A model generated the notes under the pieces. It searched no databases, was not told where the DNA came from, and worked only from the letters and a program-made list of their open reading frames with translations. The translations under genes and the position numbers were made by a program. Shown here one piece after another: positions 54,697 to 64,000 of a stretch of 64,000 bases of DNA. Numbering within the stretch: the first letter of the stretch is position 1; the number at the start of each line of letters is the position of its first letter. The stretch is from assembly GCA_016722465.1 (NCBI GenBank), contig JADKJC010000013.1, positions 930,001 to 994,000 on the forward strand. Direction: 5' to 3'. This DNA comes from Chitinophagaceae bacterium. Lineage in GTDB: Bacteria; Bacteroidota; Bacteroidia; Chitinophagales; Chitinophagaceae.

Positions 54697-55899
54697 TTAG
54701 GTATTCTGCACCGGGTTGGCAGGAGATAGTGCAGCTTTACCCGGTTTAAAATTATACGCCACTTTAAGTTTATTGAGTGGTTTTTCCACAAACTTCCACG
54801 AAAGGCTGGCAATGCCTACCACCAACAAGGCATAGATAACAAAGCCAACACCTTGAAGCACTAAAAAATTTTCAACGTTAGATATGGCTTTTAAATGACT
54901 GGCATAAAAAGAAGGATGGCTTGTTTTTATATAGGCATAGGCCATATCATAGAGTTTCCAAAAAACAACCGGCACCAGCAAGTGGTATAAATAAATGCCA
55001 TAACTGATCCTGCCCAGGTAAAGCACCACGTTGTTTTGCAGAAACCTTCCCAAATAACTTTTGTAACCTGCAACAGCTCCTTCCAGTACTTTCACTGATA
55101 TTAATGCAAACAATAACCGGTTGAATACAAATGAAAAATAGTACGACCTGGTCAATATGATGATAATACCCAATGGTATCCCGATGTAAAGTAAAATATT
55201 CAAATACTTATTGATGGCTTTTTTCTCGTTATCGGGTGCGGTGTATTTATAAGCCAGCAGCGCACCCACCGCAAAGGCATCTACGCAATACTGTGTAAGA
55301 ATCGCCTGCGGAACACCTGCCGCCGGGTTAAAAGTTATTGCCCTTAGCACAACACTGCTAATAATGATACCTACCAATGTTTTTAAAAGATGCCGGTGAG
55401 GAATAAAAAGGATCAGGAGGGGCCATACCAGGTAGAACTGCTCCTCAACTGCCAACGTCCATATATGAGGTGTTACCATTGGAAAATCATGCCCCTGGTA
55501 GATATGGTAATTGGCCAGGTAAGAAAAATACATACCTGCATTTTCCCTTACTTCGTTACCAATGGTTGGCAATAATAACAGCAGCAACAAAAAAAGATAG
55601 TAGGCTGGAAATATCCGGATGGTACGCCGTAATATAAAAACCAGCATCACTTTAAACTTTGATACACCCAGGCCAACACCTTTTTCTTTGGCAGAAAACA
55701 ACAGCCTTGTAATTAAAAAACTACTGAGCACAAAGAAGAAATTAATAACACCGCCAAAAAAACTTGATATTTCCAAATGCGCTATCGAGGGGATCCAATG
55801 ATAACACACAACGAACAATACTGCACAAAAGCGGAGTCCATCTATTTGTGGATTGTATTTTAGTACAACCGGGGATTGAACGGGATCATCATTGGACAT
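54697..55899 (-). CDS. Acyltransferase 3 family membrane protein (OafA/YrhL-like)
   Basis: A 400-residue integral membrane O-acyltransferase with about ten helices. The catalytic His is in VVCYHWIP of the first helices (the R/K-x10-H arrangement of the family, here LRFCAVLFVVCYH). FFVLSSFLITRLL, TLAVEEQFYLVWPLLI and GRISYGIYLYHLLVP are further family marks. It probably adds acetyl groups to surface or cell-wall sugars. No other polysaccharide genes are adjacent. Confidence 0.92.
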   Translation of the reverse strand: MSNDDPVQSPVVLKYNPQIDGLRFCAVLFVVCYHWIPSIAHLEISSFFGGVINFFFVLSSFLITRLLFSAKEKGVGLGVSKFKVMLVFILRRTIRIFPAYYLFLLLLLLLPTIGNEVRENAGMYFSYLANYHIYQGHDFPMVTPHIWTLAVEEQFYLVWPLLILFIPHRHLLKTLVGIIISSVVLRAITFNPAAGVPQAILTQYCVDAFAVGALLAYKYTAPDNEKKAINKYLNILLYIGIPLGIIIILTRSYYFSFVFNRLLFALISVKVLEGAVAGYKSYLGRFLQNNVVLYLGRISYGIYLYHLLVPVVFWKLYDMAYAYIKTSHPSFYASHLKAISNVENFLVLQGVGFVIYALLVVGIASLSWKFVEKPLNKLKVAYNFKPGKAALSPANPVQNT

Positions 55900-56116
55900 A
55901 AGGTAAAAGTATAAAGAACAGTAGCGTTAAATGAAATTTTATTAATGCAACATACGTTTTTTTTACCAACGTTAAAATGAAGAAATTATTGTATTTAGTG
56001 AGAACAGGGTTGGCTGTTTTGCGGACCGGATTTTAAAAACTACCGATAGCCTGAGTAAATTGTGTTGTCTTCCTATTTACCCAAAGGCAATATCGGGAGA
56101 TATGGCTGCATGTATA

Positions 56117-58051
56117 TTATCTTAATAAAACGGATGAACCACGCTGTGCATAAATCACGCCATCTAACCCAACACATTCCAATAGCCATACTACTGTCTG
56201 CGGATCTTGGGGTACCCCTTTATAATTTCCATCCCAACCGGGTAACTCTGTGCTGGATTGATAGCACAGTTCACCCCTCCTATTGAATACGCAGAATTTA
56301 CGCACCTCTGAAATACCCCTGAATACAGGATGTAAATAATCATTCTTCCCATCACCATTAGGACTAAAGGCTGTGGGTACATATATCTCTACATGCTTAA
56401 TTGCCCTTACCAGTTGAGTATCCGTTGTTACACAACCTCCTCTGCTTGTTATCACGATGTGATACAATTGGTCCCGGTCGCCTGTAAATTCGGGATTAAA
56501 ACTTTCGGGGTCATTTAAATTTATTGCAGGATTCCACAAAACTGTTTGCCCGATTGGCCTTGCTGCAAGCCTCAATGGGATATTTTCAATAGCATATCTA
56601 AACGGATAAGTAATACCTGCCTGATCATGGTCAATTGTGACAGCTGTTTTTTGTGTACCCACTTTACAGCCATCTTCATTAGCAAGCACGGCATGATAGG
56701 TTCCGGAAACTGTTGGCCTGTACCTGGTGAGATTGGCAGTTCCGTTTATTGCAATATCATCCTTAAACCAATCAATAAGCAGCACCGGCCTCACCTGCAA
56801 AACAGCACTATCTCCGTGACCAAAACAATATGCATCTTTGCCAATTAACTGCATGGAAGCATCTATAAAAGAAGCTACCACCCTCACTGTATCTTCAGTA
56901 CGGCATCCTCCTCCACTATTAGTAGTTACTACAACGTAATTACTGGTAACAACAGGTGTAACAAAAGGATTAGCACTATAGGGATTACTAAGCCCTTCAG
57001 ATGGATGCCATTGATAGATAAGTCCTGCTTTAGGGTTAGTACCAATCTGCAAAGTAGTGCCATTGCAGGAAAGCCCGTCTTTACCGGCATCTGCAGTTAC
57101 AGTAAGTGAATCTGTAACCCTGCAAAACAATGTGCTGGCACAGCCATACCCATCATAAGGTACCAGTTTTACAGCAAACGTAGTTCCTGAAACCGGTGGC
57201 GGTGAAAGCGTAAGCACCTGCGATGTTCCCATTACTTCTGTTACGGAACTATCGTACCAGGCATAAGATTGAAAACCATAAGGAGCCAACAGGTTTACAA
57301 GCGTATCATCCGGGCAATAAGTTGCACCGGTAATATTGCCACTGCATTCTGAATTTATATCAATATAGGCATAACCAAAATGTCTTCTGAATGTACAATC
57401 AGCCGTTTTAAAAAACAGGCGAATAGTTTTACCTGCATTGCCGGAAAGATCAACAGAAACCGCTGACCAGTTTTTATATAACACATTAATGGTGTCGGAC
57501 AAATTGGACACCTCAAAGCCGGGAATGGAAGTGCCAATTGCGATAAAGCTAAATGAAGCACAACTGATAACACTGTTGTCTGTTACGTTAAACACTTCTG
57601 TTTCCATTCTAGGTTGCTCGTACGACTGGTGATTGGGCGATTGAAATACCACCGCATAATGATAAGTAATGGAATAAGAATTTTGATTGGAAGGAATGGT
57701 GAACTCGTAAGAAATCCCTTCGGCCTGGCCACCAGCTTCCGTACTTCCAAGCTTAACAGAATGGCTGCTGCCATTGGGGCACAGCACGGGAAAGTTGCCA
57801 AAGGGGTCCGTATCCATGTTACCGGCATTATACATTGTGTGCTTATTATAAACTGGGCCGGCGGATGGGTATAATGAAATGACATTTTCGCCATTAATGG
57901 CATCGGTTTCCCCTGTATAACAGGTCCAACCATTAAAAGTACCTGTTTCAAAATCGATATTTTGCGGGCAGTTTTGTGCATCGGCGGTGCAACTGAAAAA
58001 GATGAGCAATATGCAGAACATTGGCTTCACACTTTTTTTTTGGATGCCCAT
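56117..58051 (-). CDS. T9SS type B sorted surface protein
   Basis: A 644-residue secreted protein: signal peptide (MFCILLIFFSCTADAQ), an N-terminal jelly-roll-like domain of about 240 residues (NIDFETGTFNGWTCYTGE, ending in YAYIDINSEC), Ig/PKD-like repeats (GLSCNGTTLQIG, YQWHPSEGLSNPYSANPFV) and the gliding-motility-associated C-terminal domain (YVPTAFSPNGDGKNDYL, FCVFNRRGELCYQS, WDGNYKGVPQDPQTVVWLLE). The C-terminus is similar in kind to that of the protein at 12586, but the N-terminal domains differ. Role unknown, likely surface structure. Confidence 0.92.
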   Translation of the reverse strand: MGIQKKSVKPMFCILLIFFSCTADAQNCPQNIDFETGTFNGWTCYTGETDAINGENVISLYPSAGPVYNKHTMYNAGNMDTDPFGNFPVLCPNGSSHSVKLGSTEAGGQAEGISYEFTIPSNQNSYSITYHYAVVFQSPNHQSYEQPRMETEVFNVTDNSVISCASFSFIAIGTSIPGFEVSNLSDTINVLYKNWSAVSVDLSGNAGKTIRLFFKTADCTFRRHFGYAYIDINSECSGNITGATYCPDDTLVNLLAPYGFQSYAWYDSSVTEVMGTSQVLTLSPPPVSGTTFAVKLVPYDGYGCASTLFCRVTDSLTVTADAGKDGLSCNGTTLQIGTNPKAGLIYQWHPSEGLSNPYSANPFVTPVVTSNYVVVTTNSGGGCRTEDTVRVVASFIDASMQLIGKDAYCFGHGDSAVLQVRPVLLIDWFKDDIAINGTANLTRYRPTVSGTYHAVLANEDGCKVGTQKTAVTIDHDQAGITYPFRYAIENIPLRLAARPIGQTVLWNPAINLNDPESFNPEFTGDRDQLYHIVITSRGGCVTTDTQLVRAIKHVEIYVPTAFSPNGDGKNDYLHPVFRGISEVRKFCVFNRRGELCYQSSTELPGWDGNYKGVPQDPQTVVWLLECVGLDGVIYAQRGSSVLLR

Positions 58052-58185
58052 TTGTTGACGATATGATGATTGGCAGGATGCAGCAGGCTGTTTTTACTAC
58101 CTAAATATACCTTGTTTTCAATAGAAAGGTTGCCTGTGTTGATACAAACAGGCATACTGTACAGGTTATATACGAAGATGCCCGG

Positions 58186-58641
58186 TTATTTTATTCCAAA
58201 GAGCTGATCGATGTTCTTTTCAGATAAATTAATGTAGCCATCTCTGGTGGTTAGCCTTACGCCATGGCGGGCTACCAGGGTACAGTGCTGGAGATTTACC
58301 CCCTCCTGCCCCAACCTGAAAGTTTGTATATAATCTTTGTTCTTTTTATTTTCATTCAGAAAAAAAGATTTCAGCAACTCATACAGCGTTCCAAAGGCAT
58401 TGGCAGTGCTGTTAAACTTCAAGGAAAAATAATTAATCTCCTGCTGTTTTCGGAAATCCTTCATAAGCAAAAAATAAACGGTATCATTTCCTGATGTATG
58501 AAATTCCATTTTTGCAATGGTGATGCCAATGCTCTTTACTTCTCCCAACAGTTTCCACTGCACAGGTGAAGCCATCTCAATTTGTGCATATACTCCGGTA
58601 AATGCAAGGCATAAGAATAAAGTGATCCATATTTTCAGCAT
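58186..58641 (-). CDS. Hypothetical secreted protein
   Basis: A 151-residue exported protein with a signal peptide (ITLFLCLAFTGVYAQ). The body is mixed helix and strand, with a stretch TVYFLLMKDFRKQQEINYF and a C-terminal Arg-rich segment. No family is recognised. It is 134 bases downstream of the T9SS protein gene on the same strand and may be a separate unit. Confidence 0.7.
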   Translation of the reverse strand: MLKIWITLFLCLAFTGVYAQIEMASPVQWKLLGEVKSIGITIAKMEFHTSGNDTVYFLLMKDFRKQQEINYFSLKFNSTANAFGTLYELLKSFFLNENKKNKDYIQTFRLGQEGVNLQHCTLVARHGVRLTTRDGYINLSEKNIDQLFGIK

Positions 58642-58791
58642 TGTAATAAAACGAATTAAGTGATTGGTATTTCCCAGCCTGGTTTAACGTTATCAAAGAT
58701 GGAAAAATAAATACGGTATTGCAATAGCGAAATTGGGGGAGAATTAAATCGCAACAGAAAAATTACGGTAGTTAAAGAAGTACCGGCACCT

Positions 58792-58822
58792 AAAAAAGGC
58801 CGGGCAATGCCCGGCCTTTTTT
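58792..58822. terminator. Terminator after the DUF2911 gene
   Basis: A near-continuous palindrome, AAAAAAGGCCGGGCA with TGCCCGGCCTTTTTT around a single A; T-runs on both strands. Confidence 0.85.
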
Positions 58823-58838
58823 CAACAAATACTTTCAA

Positions 58839-59672
58839 TTATTTCAATCCATCAATCAACTCAGTGGACATTTTTACATAATCATCATTCTTTGCTTTGG
58901 CAGCAAGTTCTTTACAAAGCTCGGCGGCGGCTTTGCTGGCAACCTTATCACCCAGTTTTTTGTGAATACGTGCTTTTAACAAATGTATCCAGAATGCTTC
59001 CTTATTTGCTTCCAGCGCTTTGTTAACCCATGTAAGCGCCTGGTTCAGATCCTTACCATTATCATAATAGTAAGAAGCTGCACTAAAATAGGGCTTGTTA
59101 TCTTTATTCATCACATTATCAATCTGTGTCATTACTTTAGCATCGGTACCGGTTGTTACAGGAAACGCCACATAGGTTTTTTCCCACATCAGCTGTATAT
59201 TGCAACTGCTGCCGGTAATATCATTGATACCAATGGTGAAGTTTTCAACAGCAAATGGCATTTGCATAACATCGGCCTGTACCCTTACTGCATCGTTTTC
59301 CTCCTTGTAATCTGCCGGCTGGTTTACAGTGGCGTTTTTTGAAATGATGATCGTCCAGGTCTTTTCACCAGGAATAGTTAACAAACCATATTTACCAGCT
59401 TTTATTTCCTTCCCGCCAATCGTTACATCATCACTGAAGGTAATGGTGGTGGCTGCATTGGCACCGGTACGCCATACTTTTCCAAAAGGTACCAGGTCAC
59501 CCATCACCTTCCGGCCTTTCATGGCGGGGCGGCTGTAACTTAATTCAATAGAACCGGTTCCAAAATTTTGCTTTAATGAAGCTGTAGGCGATGGCTGTGG
59601 CGTACTGAGTGTTTGAGCACTGGCTGTGAGTAATACAAACATGGCATTTAGCAAGAATAGTATTTTCTTCAT
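58839..59672 (-). CDS. DUF2911 domain protein with TPR-like C-terminus
   Basis: A 277-residue exported protein; ATG 59672 gives MKKILFLLNAMFVLLTASAQ, a clear signal peptide, and an upstream in-frame extension lies over the promoter. The DUF2911 domain is recognised from IELSYSRPAMKGRKVMGDLVPFG, VWRTGANAATTITFS and GKYGLLTIPGEKTWTIIIS. The last 80 residues form a tetratricopeptide-like helical segment (LNQALTWVNKALEANKEAFWIHLLKARIH). Function of DUF2911 is not known. A strong terminator follows. Confidence 0.93.
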   Translation of the reverse strand: MKKILFLLNAMFVLLTASAQTLSTPQPSPTASLKQNFGTGSIELSYSRPAMKGRKVMGDLVPFGKVWRTGANAATTITFSDDVTIGGKEIKAGKYGLLTIPGEKTWTIIISKNATVNQPADYKEENDAVRVQADVMQMPFAVENFTIGINDITGSSCNIQLMWEKTYVAFPVTTGTDAKVMTQIDNVMNKDNKPYFSAASYYYDNGKDLNQALTWVNKALEANKEAFWIHLLKARIHKKLGDKVASKAAAELCKELAAKAKNDDYVKMSTELIDGLK

Positions 59673-60105
59673 ATCGTTAGGTTTTTGAATGACAAATGTA
59701 GTCCTAAACAATTTAACCGTTGGGTTTGCAGTTACCATTCCGGTAATTTTTTTCAGGGACAACCTCTATGCCTGTTCAAATCGCTTACCCCGGGTACTAT
59801 CAAGATACAACCGGCAGCGATGTTCCTACTTAATATCTCACACTATCTTTTTATTTCAGCATACGAGATAACTGATGCCGGATGCACTTTCATGGTAAAT
59901 GAATACTGGTTTGTTTGCCGGGCAATATTGCACTTCCTCAAATTATCATAACTAAGATAAACAAAAGTACTGTCACTTACTCCCCATATCATATTATCAG
60001 TGTGAGGAGCCATACGCATAGCAGCATTTTAAAAAGTAAATATAATAAGCCTTGAAATAATTTCTTAATTAACTGTAGTAACATTGTAACTGTTTTACAA
60101 CAACC
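59673..60105. other. Intergenic region between divergent genes
   Basis: 433 bases. It holds the DUF2911 -7 element at 59693-59700 and no recognisable gene, repeat or hairpin. Confidence 0.5.
59693..59700 (-). promoter_or_regulatory. -7 element of the DUF2911 gene
   Basis: TACATTTG on the minus strand, full match to TAnnTTTG, 20 bases before the ATG at 59672; it supports that start. Confidence 0.5.
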
Positions 60106-60558
60106 ATGTACACCAACGAAGAAATTTCAAAAATCCGCAAAAAATTCTGGGCAAGCTTTGGGCAGTACATGAAACCTGTACCTGGTGCAGGATATGATGC
60201 AGTTAACTGGCTCAACTATAAAACCGGCATCCGCAATATTTTTTTCCGGATGGATGCCGGCAACCAAAAAGCAAGCATCGGCATTGAGATAAGGCATGCA
60301 ACGAATACAGAAAGACAGCATTACTACAACCAGTTTGTTGCACTCAAAAAAATACTTGAACAATCCACTGTTTATGAATGGCACTGGCAAGCTGATGCAG
60401 AAGATGATAACGGGCAAGTCATCAGCCGCATCAGCCAATCACTGTATAATGTAACTATTTTAAAGGAGGCAGATTGGCCAGCCATCATTGCATTCCTGAA
60501 GCCACGTATGGTATCACTGGATGGTTTTTGGGAAATGGTAAAGGATGGTTTTGAGTAA
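60106..60558 (+). CDS. DUF4268 domain protein
   Basis: A 150-residue cytoplasmic protein matching DUF4268: IRKKFWASFGQYMKPV, then NWLNYKTGIRNIFFRMDAG and ASIGIEIRH, with the ending GFWEMVKDGFE. The domain is often seen alone in Bacteroidota and fused to nuclease-like domains elsewhere; its function is not known. Confidence 0.9.
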   Translation: MYTNEEISKIRKKFWASFGQYMKPVPGAGYDAVNWLNYKTGIRNIFFRMDAGNQKASIGIEIRHATNTERQHYYNQFVALKKILEQSTVYEWHWQADAEDDNGQVISRISQSLYNVTILKEADWPAIIAFLKPRMVSLDGFWEMVKDGFE

Positions 60559-60642
60559 AAGAATACGATTTATAAAATGACCAGTCCTACCCGTTCGCTG
60601 CAGTAAGCAGCAGCCGCTACTCTTACAATAATAAAAACCATG

Positions 60643-60650
60643 TATATTTG
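60643..60650 (+). promoter_or_regulatory. -7 element upstream of the T9SS type A gene
   Basis: TATATTTG, full match to TAnnTTTG, 15 bases before the ATG at 60666. It covers an upstream in-frame TTG at 60648 and so rules it out as the start. Confidence 0.5.
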
Positions 60651-60665
60651 AGTGAACCATCTCCC

Positions 60666-61820
60666 ATGAAGAAAATTATACTGATCATTTTTGCGGCGCT
60701 ATCCATATTTCAATTGCCGGCTCAAAACCTGGTAATAAATCCCGATGCAGAAAGCCTCCCGAGAGGAACCGGCTGGACGGTCATTAGTTCAGGAGCACTT
60801 ACCTGTTTGCTGATACCTACCAACAATGTTCTTAACTGGACGATGAAGCCTGATGGCACCCCGAATTATCCATTCGATCATACCACCGGCGCCAGCGGCG
60901 GAACGGTATTTTTTTCCGGTTGTGATACTTATTTCCAGGGGCCATTTGAGTTGCAGCAAACCATTGATGTAACTACAGATGCAGCAACCATTGATATGGG
61001 AAACCAGTTGTATGATTTCAGCGGTTATATGCAAACACCGGTGAGCAATCAAACAGACCAGGGCCGTTTTATTGTAGAGTGCCTCAATGCTTCCAATACA
61101 GTTCTCGGCAGCAGCTATTCCAGCAACTGGCAATCCAATTTTGGTGGTTCGGGCACATCCTGGATACAGTATACCAATACCCGTACTGCACCTGCAGGAA
61201 CAAGAAAAATAAGGATCAGGATGCAAACACAGCTTGCCATCAATCAGCCTGCCATCAATGTATATTTCGATGACATTTCGCTTAACAAACCAACAGTAGT
61301 GCCATTGGGCCTGCTCTCTTTTACAGGAGTGGAAGCTGGCGGTAATATCTTTTTGAACTGGAAAATATCTGATGAACTAAACTGCAAAAAAATTGAGCTG
61401 GAAAGAAGTACAACTGCCGACCATTTTAGTAAGATCGCCACGCTTGTTGCAACAGGCAATTCAACTTACGAATTTGTTGATGACAATTACAGCCGCTATA
61501 CCGGTAATTATTTTTACCGCTTAAAGATGACAGCTATAGACGGCAGCATTGCTTACAGTAATATTATAATGATCAGGATTGCCGGCAACCCTTCTATAAC
61601 AGTTTCTCCTAACCCTGCCAATGATATAATTACGATAACCGGTTTATCACAGCCGGGTATTGTATCGGTCATTCATTACAGTGGCAGCACTGTACTCACG
61701 ACAAATACAAACGCATCGTCATTAAAGCTCAATGTTTCAAATATCCCTGCAGGTTTATACATGGTGCGTTTCGGCTATCAAAAAAACAGCATCCATAAAA
61801 AACTGGTGATCCGGCATTGA
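60666..61820 (+). CDS. T9SS type A sorted secreted protein
   Basis: A 384-residue secreted protein: signal peptide (KKIILIIFAALSIFQLPAQ), an N-terminal beta-sandwich of about 190 residues (NLVINPDAESLPRGTGWTV ... INVYFDDISLN), resembling carbohydrate-binding-like jelly rolls, a fibronectin-like stretch (NWKISDELNCKKIELERS, YFYRLKMTAIDGSIAYSN) and a type A sorting domain (VSPNPANDIITI, IPAGLYMVRF). No catalytic domain is seen. Likely a surface adhesin or glycan binder. Confidence 0.87.
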   Translation: MKKIILIIFAALSIFQLPAQNLVINPDAESLPRGTGWTVISSGALTCLLIPTNNVLNWTMKPDGTPNYPFDHTTGASGGTVFFSGCDTYFQGPFELQQTIDVTTDAATIDMGNQLYDFSGYMQTPVSNQTDQGRFIVECLNASNTVLGSSYSSNWQSNFGGSGTSWIQYTNTRTAPAGTRKIRIRMQTQLAINQPAINVYFDDISLNKPTVVPLGLLSFTGVEAGGNIFLNWKISDELNCKKIELERSTTADHFSKIATLVATGNSTYEFVDDNYSRYTGNYFYRLKMTAIDGSIAYSNIIMIRIAGNPSITVSPNPANDIITITGLSQPGIVSVIHYSGSTVLTTNTNASSLKLNVSNIPAGLYMVRFGYQKNSIHKKLVIRH

Positions 61821-61900
61821 TCATTCCGGTTATTCTATACTTACGGCATTTCACTTTTCATTACCTGAACCAGCATGAAGAAATTCACGTAAATTGAGGC

Positions 61901-62488
61901 ATGAAAGCATTCATAACAATTGGCATCCTGCTGTTGTATGCGAATGATGTTTTTTGCCAGCAATGGACCAATGAGCAACTTCAAAACGCCAATACTGCCG
62001 CTGATGAATACCAGCTTACTAATACCGAAAAGGAAGTGATCCAGTACATCAACCTGTGCAGGTTATACCCCGCCTTATTTGCAGAGCAGGAATTGAAAAC
62101 CTATAATGGACTGCCCGGTATTGAAGACAGGAATTTTGAAAATTATAAAGCAAGCCTTGCAAAAACACTTGCAACCATGCAACCCTGTACTGCACTGAAG
62201 CCAGATGAATTGCTGTATGATGATGCCAGGTGCTACGGCAACGAAATATCGAAAAACCAACGCAAGCCGCACGAGCGGATCGATTGCATCAAACGCAATT
62301 ATGCAGAGTGCATTTATTATGGAAGTGGTAATGCCAAACACATTGCCATGCAGTGGCTGATTGACAGCGGCATTGAAACACTGGGGCACCGGAGGATCTG
62401 CCTGCTGCCTGCCCATCATAAAATAGGCATTAAGGTAAATGCGCATTTTGAGTATGGGTATTGCACCGTTGCTGAGTTTGCTAAATAG
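61901..62488 (+). CDS. Secreted CAP (SCP/PR1) domain protein
   Basis: A 195-residue exported protein with signal peptide (FITIGILLLYANDVFCQ). The CAP domain shows EKEVIQYINLCRLYPALFAE, a histidine-containing central part and W-LIDSGIETLGHRRICLLPAHHKIGI followed by YGYCTVAEFA, in line with bacterial CAP proteins. Extra cysteines could form disulfides. Role unknown; bacterial CAP proteins are diverse. Confidence 0.87.
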   Translation: MKAFITIGILLLYANDVFCQQWTNEQLQNANTAADEYQLTNTEKEVIQYINLCRLYPALFAEQELKTYNGLPGIEDRNFENYKASLAKTLATMQPCTALKPDELLYDDARCYGNEISKNQRKPHERIDCIKRNYAECIYYGSGNAKHIAMQWLIDSGIETLGHRRICLLPAHHKIGIKVNAHFEYGYCTVAEFAK

Positions 62489-62686
62489 GCAGCATGCGTT
62501 CTCTTAATGAAATGTAAAAAATTACATGTGTTAATCCCCTTTATGGAGAGGGCTGTACATGCACATTGCTTTTGTCGCCTTATTCCGGTAACGTTACCGT
62601 TAAATTTATTCGAAAAACAAGATGGAGTTACTATATTTAAGTGCTGAGAATTCAGCTATTCTCACTTCAAAAAATCATTCACTGCT

Positions 62687-63076
62687 ATGCCTAAAACACC
62701 TTCAACCCTTGGACTGCACCTTCGCTACCGGATATGGATAGCGGAAATGAATGCGGATATTACTACACTGAGAATTTTTGATGATTACCTGGCGGAACTG
62801 GCACCCGGTAAAAAAGAGGCCCCCTTAAAAAACGCAGTGGAAGAATTTAAAAAACAGTTTAATACCCTCAGAAAAGAGTTGGATGACCTGAAGCATGAGA
62901 TGCACCTGCAAAAAATGAAACTGGCTGCCTGTACGAGAGAGGGGAAACCTATGGACAAAAAATTATACAAAACAGATAACCACGCTGCATTAAAAAACCA
63001 CTATACCCGTTTTCGTAAAACCTTCAGTAAAATGAAAACCGGTCTAGGGCTTATCAGTAATAATTGGGCCGGTTAA
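62687..63076 (+). CDS. Hypothetical coiled-coil protein
   Basis: A 129-residue highly charged cytoplasmic protein, rich in Lys, with a long heptad-like helix (VEEFKKQFNTLRKELDDL) through the middle and a basic C-terminus. No family is recognised. It sits alone between the CAP gene and the sugar dehydrogenase. Confidence 0.65.
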   Translation: MPKTPSTLGLHLRYRIWIAEMNADITTLRIFDDYLAELAPGKKEAPLKNAVEEFKKQFNTLRKELDDLKHEMHLQKMKLAACTREGKPMDKKLYKTDNHAALKNHYTRFRKTFSKMKTGLGLISNNWAG

Positions 63077-63162
63077 TAGCAAGTAATGCCAAAGGTTTTA
63101 AAAACTGCTTGAACTGAATGGTTGCCTGGTTATCTTTATGGTTCATTTCAACAACAAATAAC

Positions 63163-64000
63163 ATGCAGTTAAAAACATTCTTACATACTGCCGCAATTCT
63201 TTTTATCGCATTCGCAGCAGGTTGCGCCGGCAATAACAGCGCCTCAACTTACATCAGTATTAATGATAGTTCAAAACAAGCATCGGTAGAAACGCAAAAG
63301 CCAAACAGTAATTACAAACCCGCTTTTGAAGGACAGACAAGGATCGCTGCAGCAAAAACAACCACTCCCTATCAAGTGAAGAGAATTGCAGAAAAACTGG
63401 GCAGGCCATGGGCCATCATTTCTCTGCCAGATGGTCGTTTGCTCATCACAGAAAAATCAGGCTACATGGAAATACATGATACCAATGGAGCATTGATAAA
63501 AAAAATCACCGGTTTTCCACAGGTAGATGATAACGGGCAGGGCGGAATGCTGGATGTGGCGCTTGACACTGCTTTTGCAAAAAACAAAACGATCTACTGG
63601 TCGTTTTCAAAAAAGCAGGAACCCGGTAACCTTACAGCGGTGGCCAAAGGCCAATTGAATGAGATCAATGGCACCATCGACAACCCTATTGTGATATTCC
63701 AGGCAACACCCGCTTTAAACAGCAACCTGCATTTTGGCTCCCGGCTCATCTTTGATAAAGACGGTTGTCTTTTTGTAAGTACAGGCGAAAGATCCATATT
63801 AGAAGGCAGGGCGCAGGCACAGTTGCTGCAGGCAGGGCTGGGCAAAATATTCAAGATTACCACCGATGGCAAGCCTGCTCCAGGAAATCCTTTTTTGAAC
63901 CAGGCTGGTGCCGTGCCTGAAATATATGCGTACGGCATCCGCAATAGTCAAAGCCTGGATATTAACCCGGCTACAGGCGAGTTATGGGAAGCAGAGTTTG
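63163..64000 (+). CDS. PQQ-dependent sugar dehydrogenase (glucose/sorbosone type), 3' end outside window
   Basis: An open frame from ATG 63163 to the window edge (279 codons). The lipoprotein signal LFIAFAAGC is followed by a linker and the start of a six-bladed propeller: RIAEKLGRPWAIISLPDGRLLITEKSG, NGQGGMLDVALD, SNLHFGSRLIFDKDGCLFVSTGER and YAYGIRNSQSLDINPATGELWEAE. These are the blades and the PQQ-pocket text of soluble glucose/sorbosone dehydrogenases (GSDH, Asd family). It would oxidise aldoses in the periplasm. The catalytic His region (WGLPDG-like) is replaced by PWAIISLPDG, which is normal for part of the family. Confidence 0.88.
   Translation, partial: MQLKTFLHTAAILFIAFAAGCAGNNSASTYISINDSSKQASVETQKPNSNYKPAFEGQTRIAAAKTTTPYQVKRIAEKLGRPWAIISLPDGRLLITEKSGYMEIHDTNGALIKKITGFPQVDDNGQGGMLDVALDTAFAKNKTIYWSFSKKQEPGNLTAVAKGQLNEINGTIDNPIVIFQATPALNSNLHFGSRLIFDKDGCLFVSTGERSILEGRAQAQLLQAGLGKIFKITTDGKPAPGNPFLNQAGAVPEIYAYGIRNSQSLDINPATGELWEAEF

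Noticed and set aside
1..64000. Search for tRNA, rRNA, CRISPR arrays, insertion sequences, prophage or toxin-antitoxin genes
   Set aside because: Nothing with cloverleaf structure, regular short repeats with spacers, transposase motifs or phage genes was seen by eye; a tRNAscan or profile search could still find a small item.

Overview
The window reads as a chromosomal segment of a Bacteroidota bacterium, most likely family Chitinophagaceae (inference). The signs are: two gliding-motility/CHU_C-type and two C-terminal type IX secretion sorting domains, a T9SS-era set of families (DUF1573, DUF5777, DUF2911, FISUMP domain, outer-membrane beta-barrel with carboxypeptidase-like domain, long NusB), lipoproteins written MKK...C, and promoters of the TAnnTTTG -7 type with no Shine-Dalgarno sequences. 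I see no rRNA, tRNA, CRISPR array, phage or insertion sequence.

Left part (1-7.4 kb): a nitrous oxide / nitrosative stress island. On the minus strand nosC-like cytochrome, nosZ (clade II, lipoprotein-type signal), a fasciclin lipoprotein and a NosL fused to a membrane domain; divergently a Crp-like sensor protein that has no DNA-binding domain, then a 12-helix NnrS/heme-copper-oxidase-like membrane protein and a RIC (YtfE/ScdA) di-iron repair protein. Two FNR-type boxes (TGAT-N4-ATCA) sit in the two intergenic spaces. 7.4-19.4 kb is mixed: a broken CapK/PaaK-like stub, an Smr protein, an APC permease, a T9SS type B surface protein, a chimeric two-component relic, a 2OG-Fe(II) oxygenase, DUF1415, a lipocalin-like lipoprotein and DUF1801.

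19.4-26.6 kb is a second redox island: cytochrome c, a membrane-anchored beta-sandwich protein, NrfD, a four-cluster ferredoxin subunit and a small Tat-like protein on the minus strand, facing two CX4CH (heme-type motif) lipoproteins and a DUF5777 barrel on the plus strand, with a Crp/FNR-type palindrome between them. No molybdopterin subunit is present.

26.7-33.8 kb holds two unusual multi-domain enzymes: a GH2 beta-galactosidase fused to a GH53 endo-galactanase, and an SGNH hydrolase fused to a NodU/CmcH-type carbamoyltransferase. 33.9-40.1 kb is housekeeping: groEL, groES, nusB, a DUF1573 lipoprotein, yajC, coaE and an aspartate aminotransferase. 40.5-64 kb is surface and metabolism: a protein with an A-B-A-B carbohydrate-binding-like repeat, a LytS/LytTR pair with an outer-membrane barrel, a CrtA-like protein, arginase, a GH5 mannanase-like enzyme, several T9SS cargo proteins, an acyltransferase, DUF2911, DUF4268, a CAP protein and the start of a PQQ-type sugar dehydrogenase cut by the window end.

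Many genes (groEL, arginase, the GH2-GH53 enzyme, the permease, a cytochrome lipoprotein) are broken by single-base indels, nearly all in homopolymers, including essential groEL. This pattern points to base-call errors in the assembly more than to real decay, so these genes are listed as coding with the frameshift noted.
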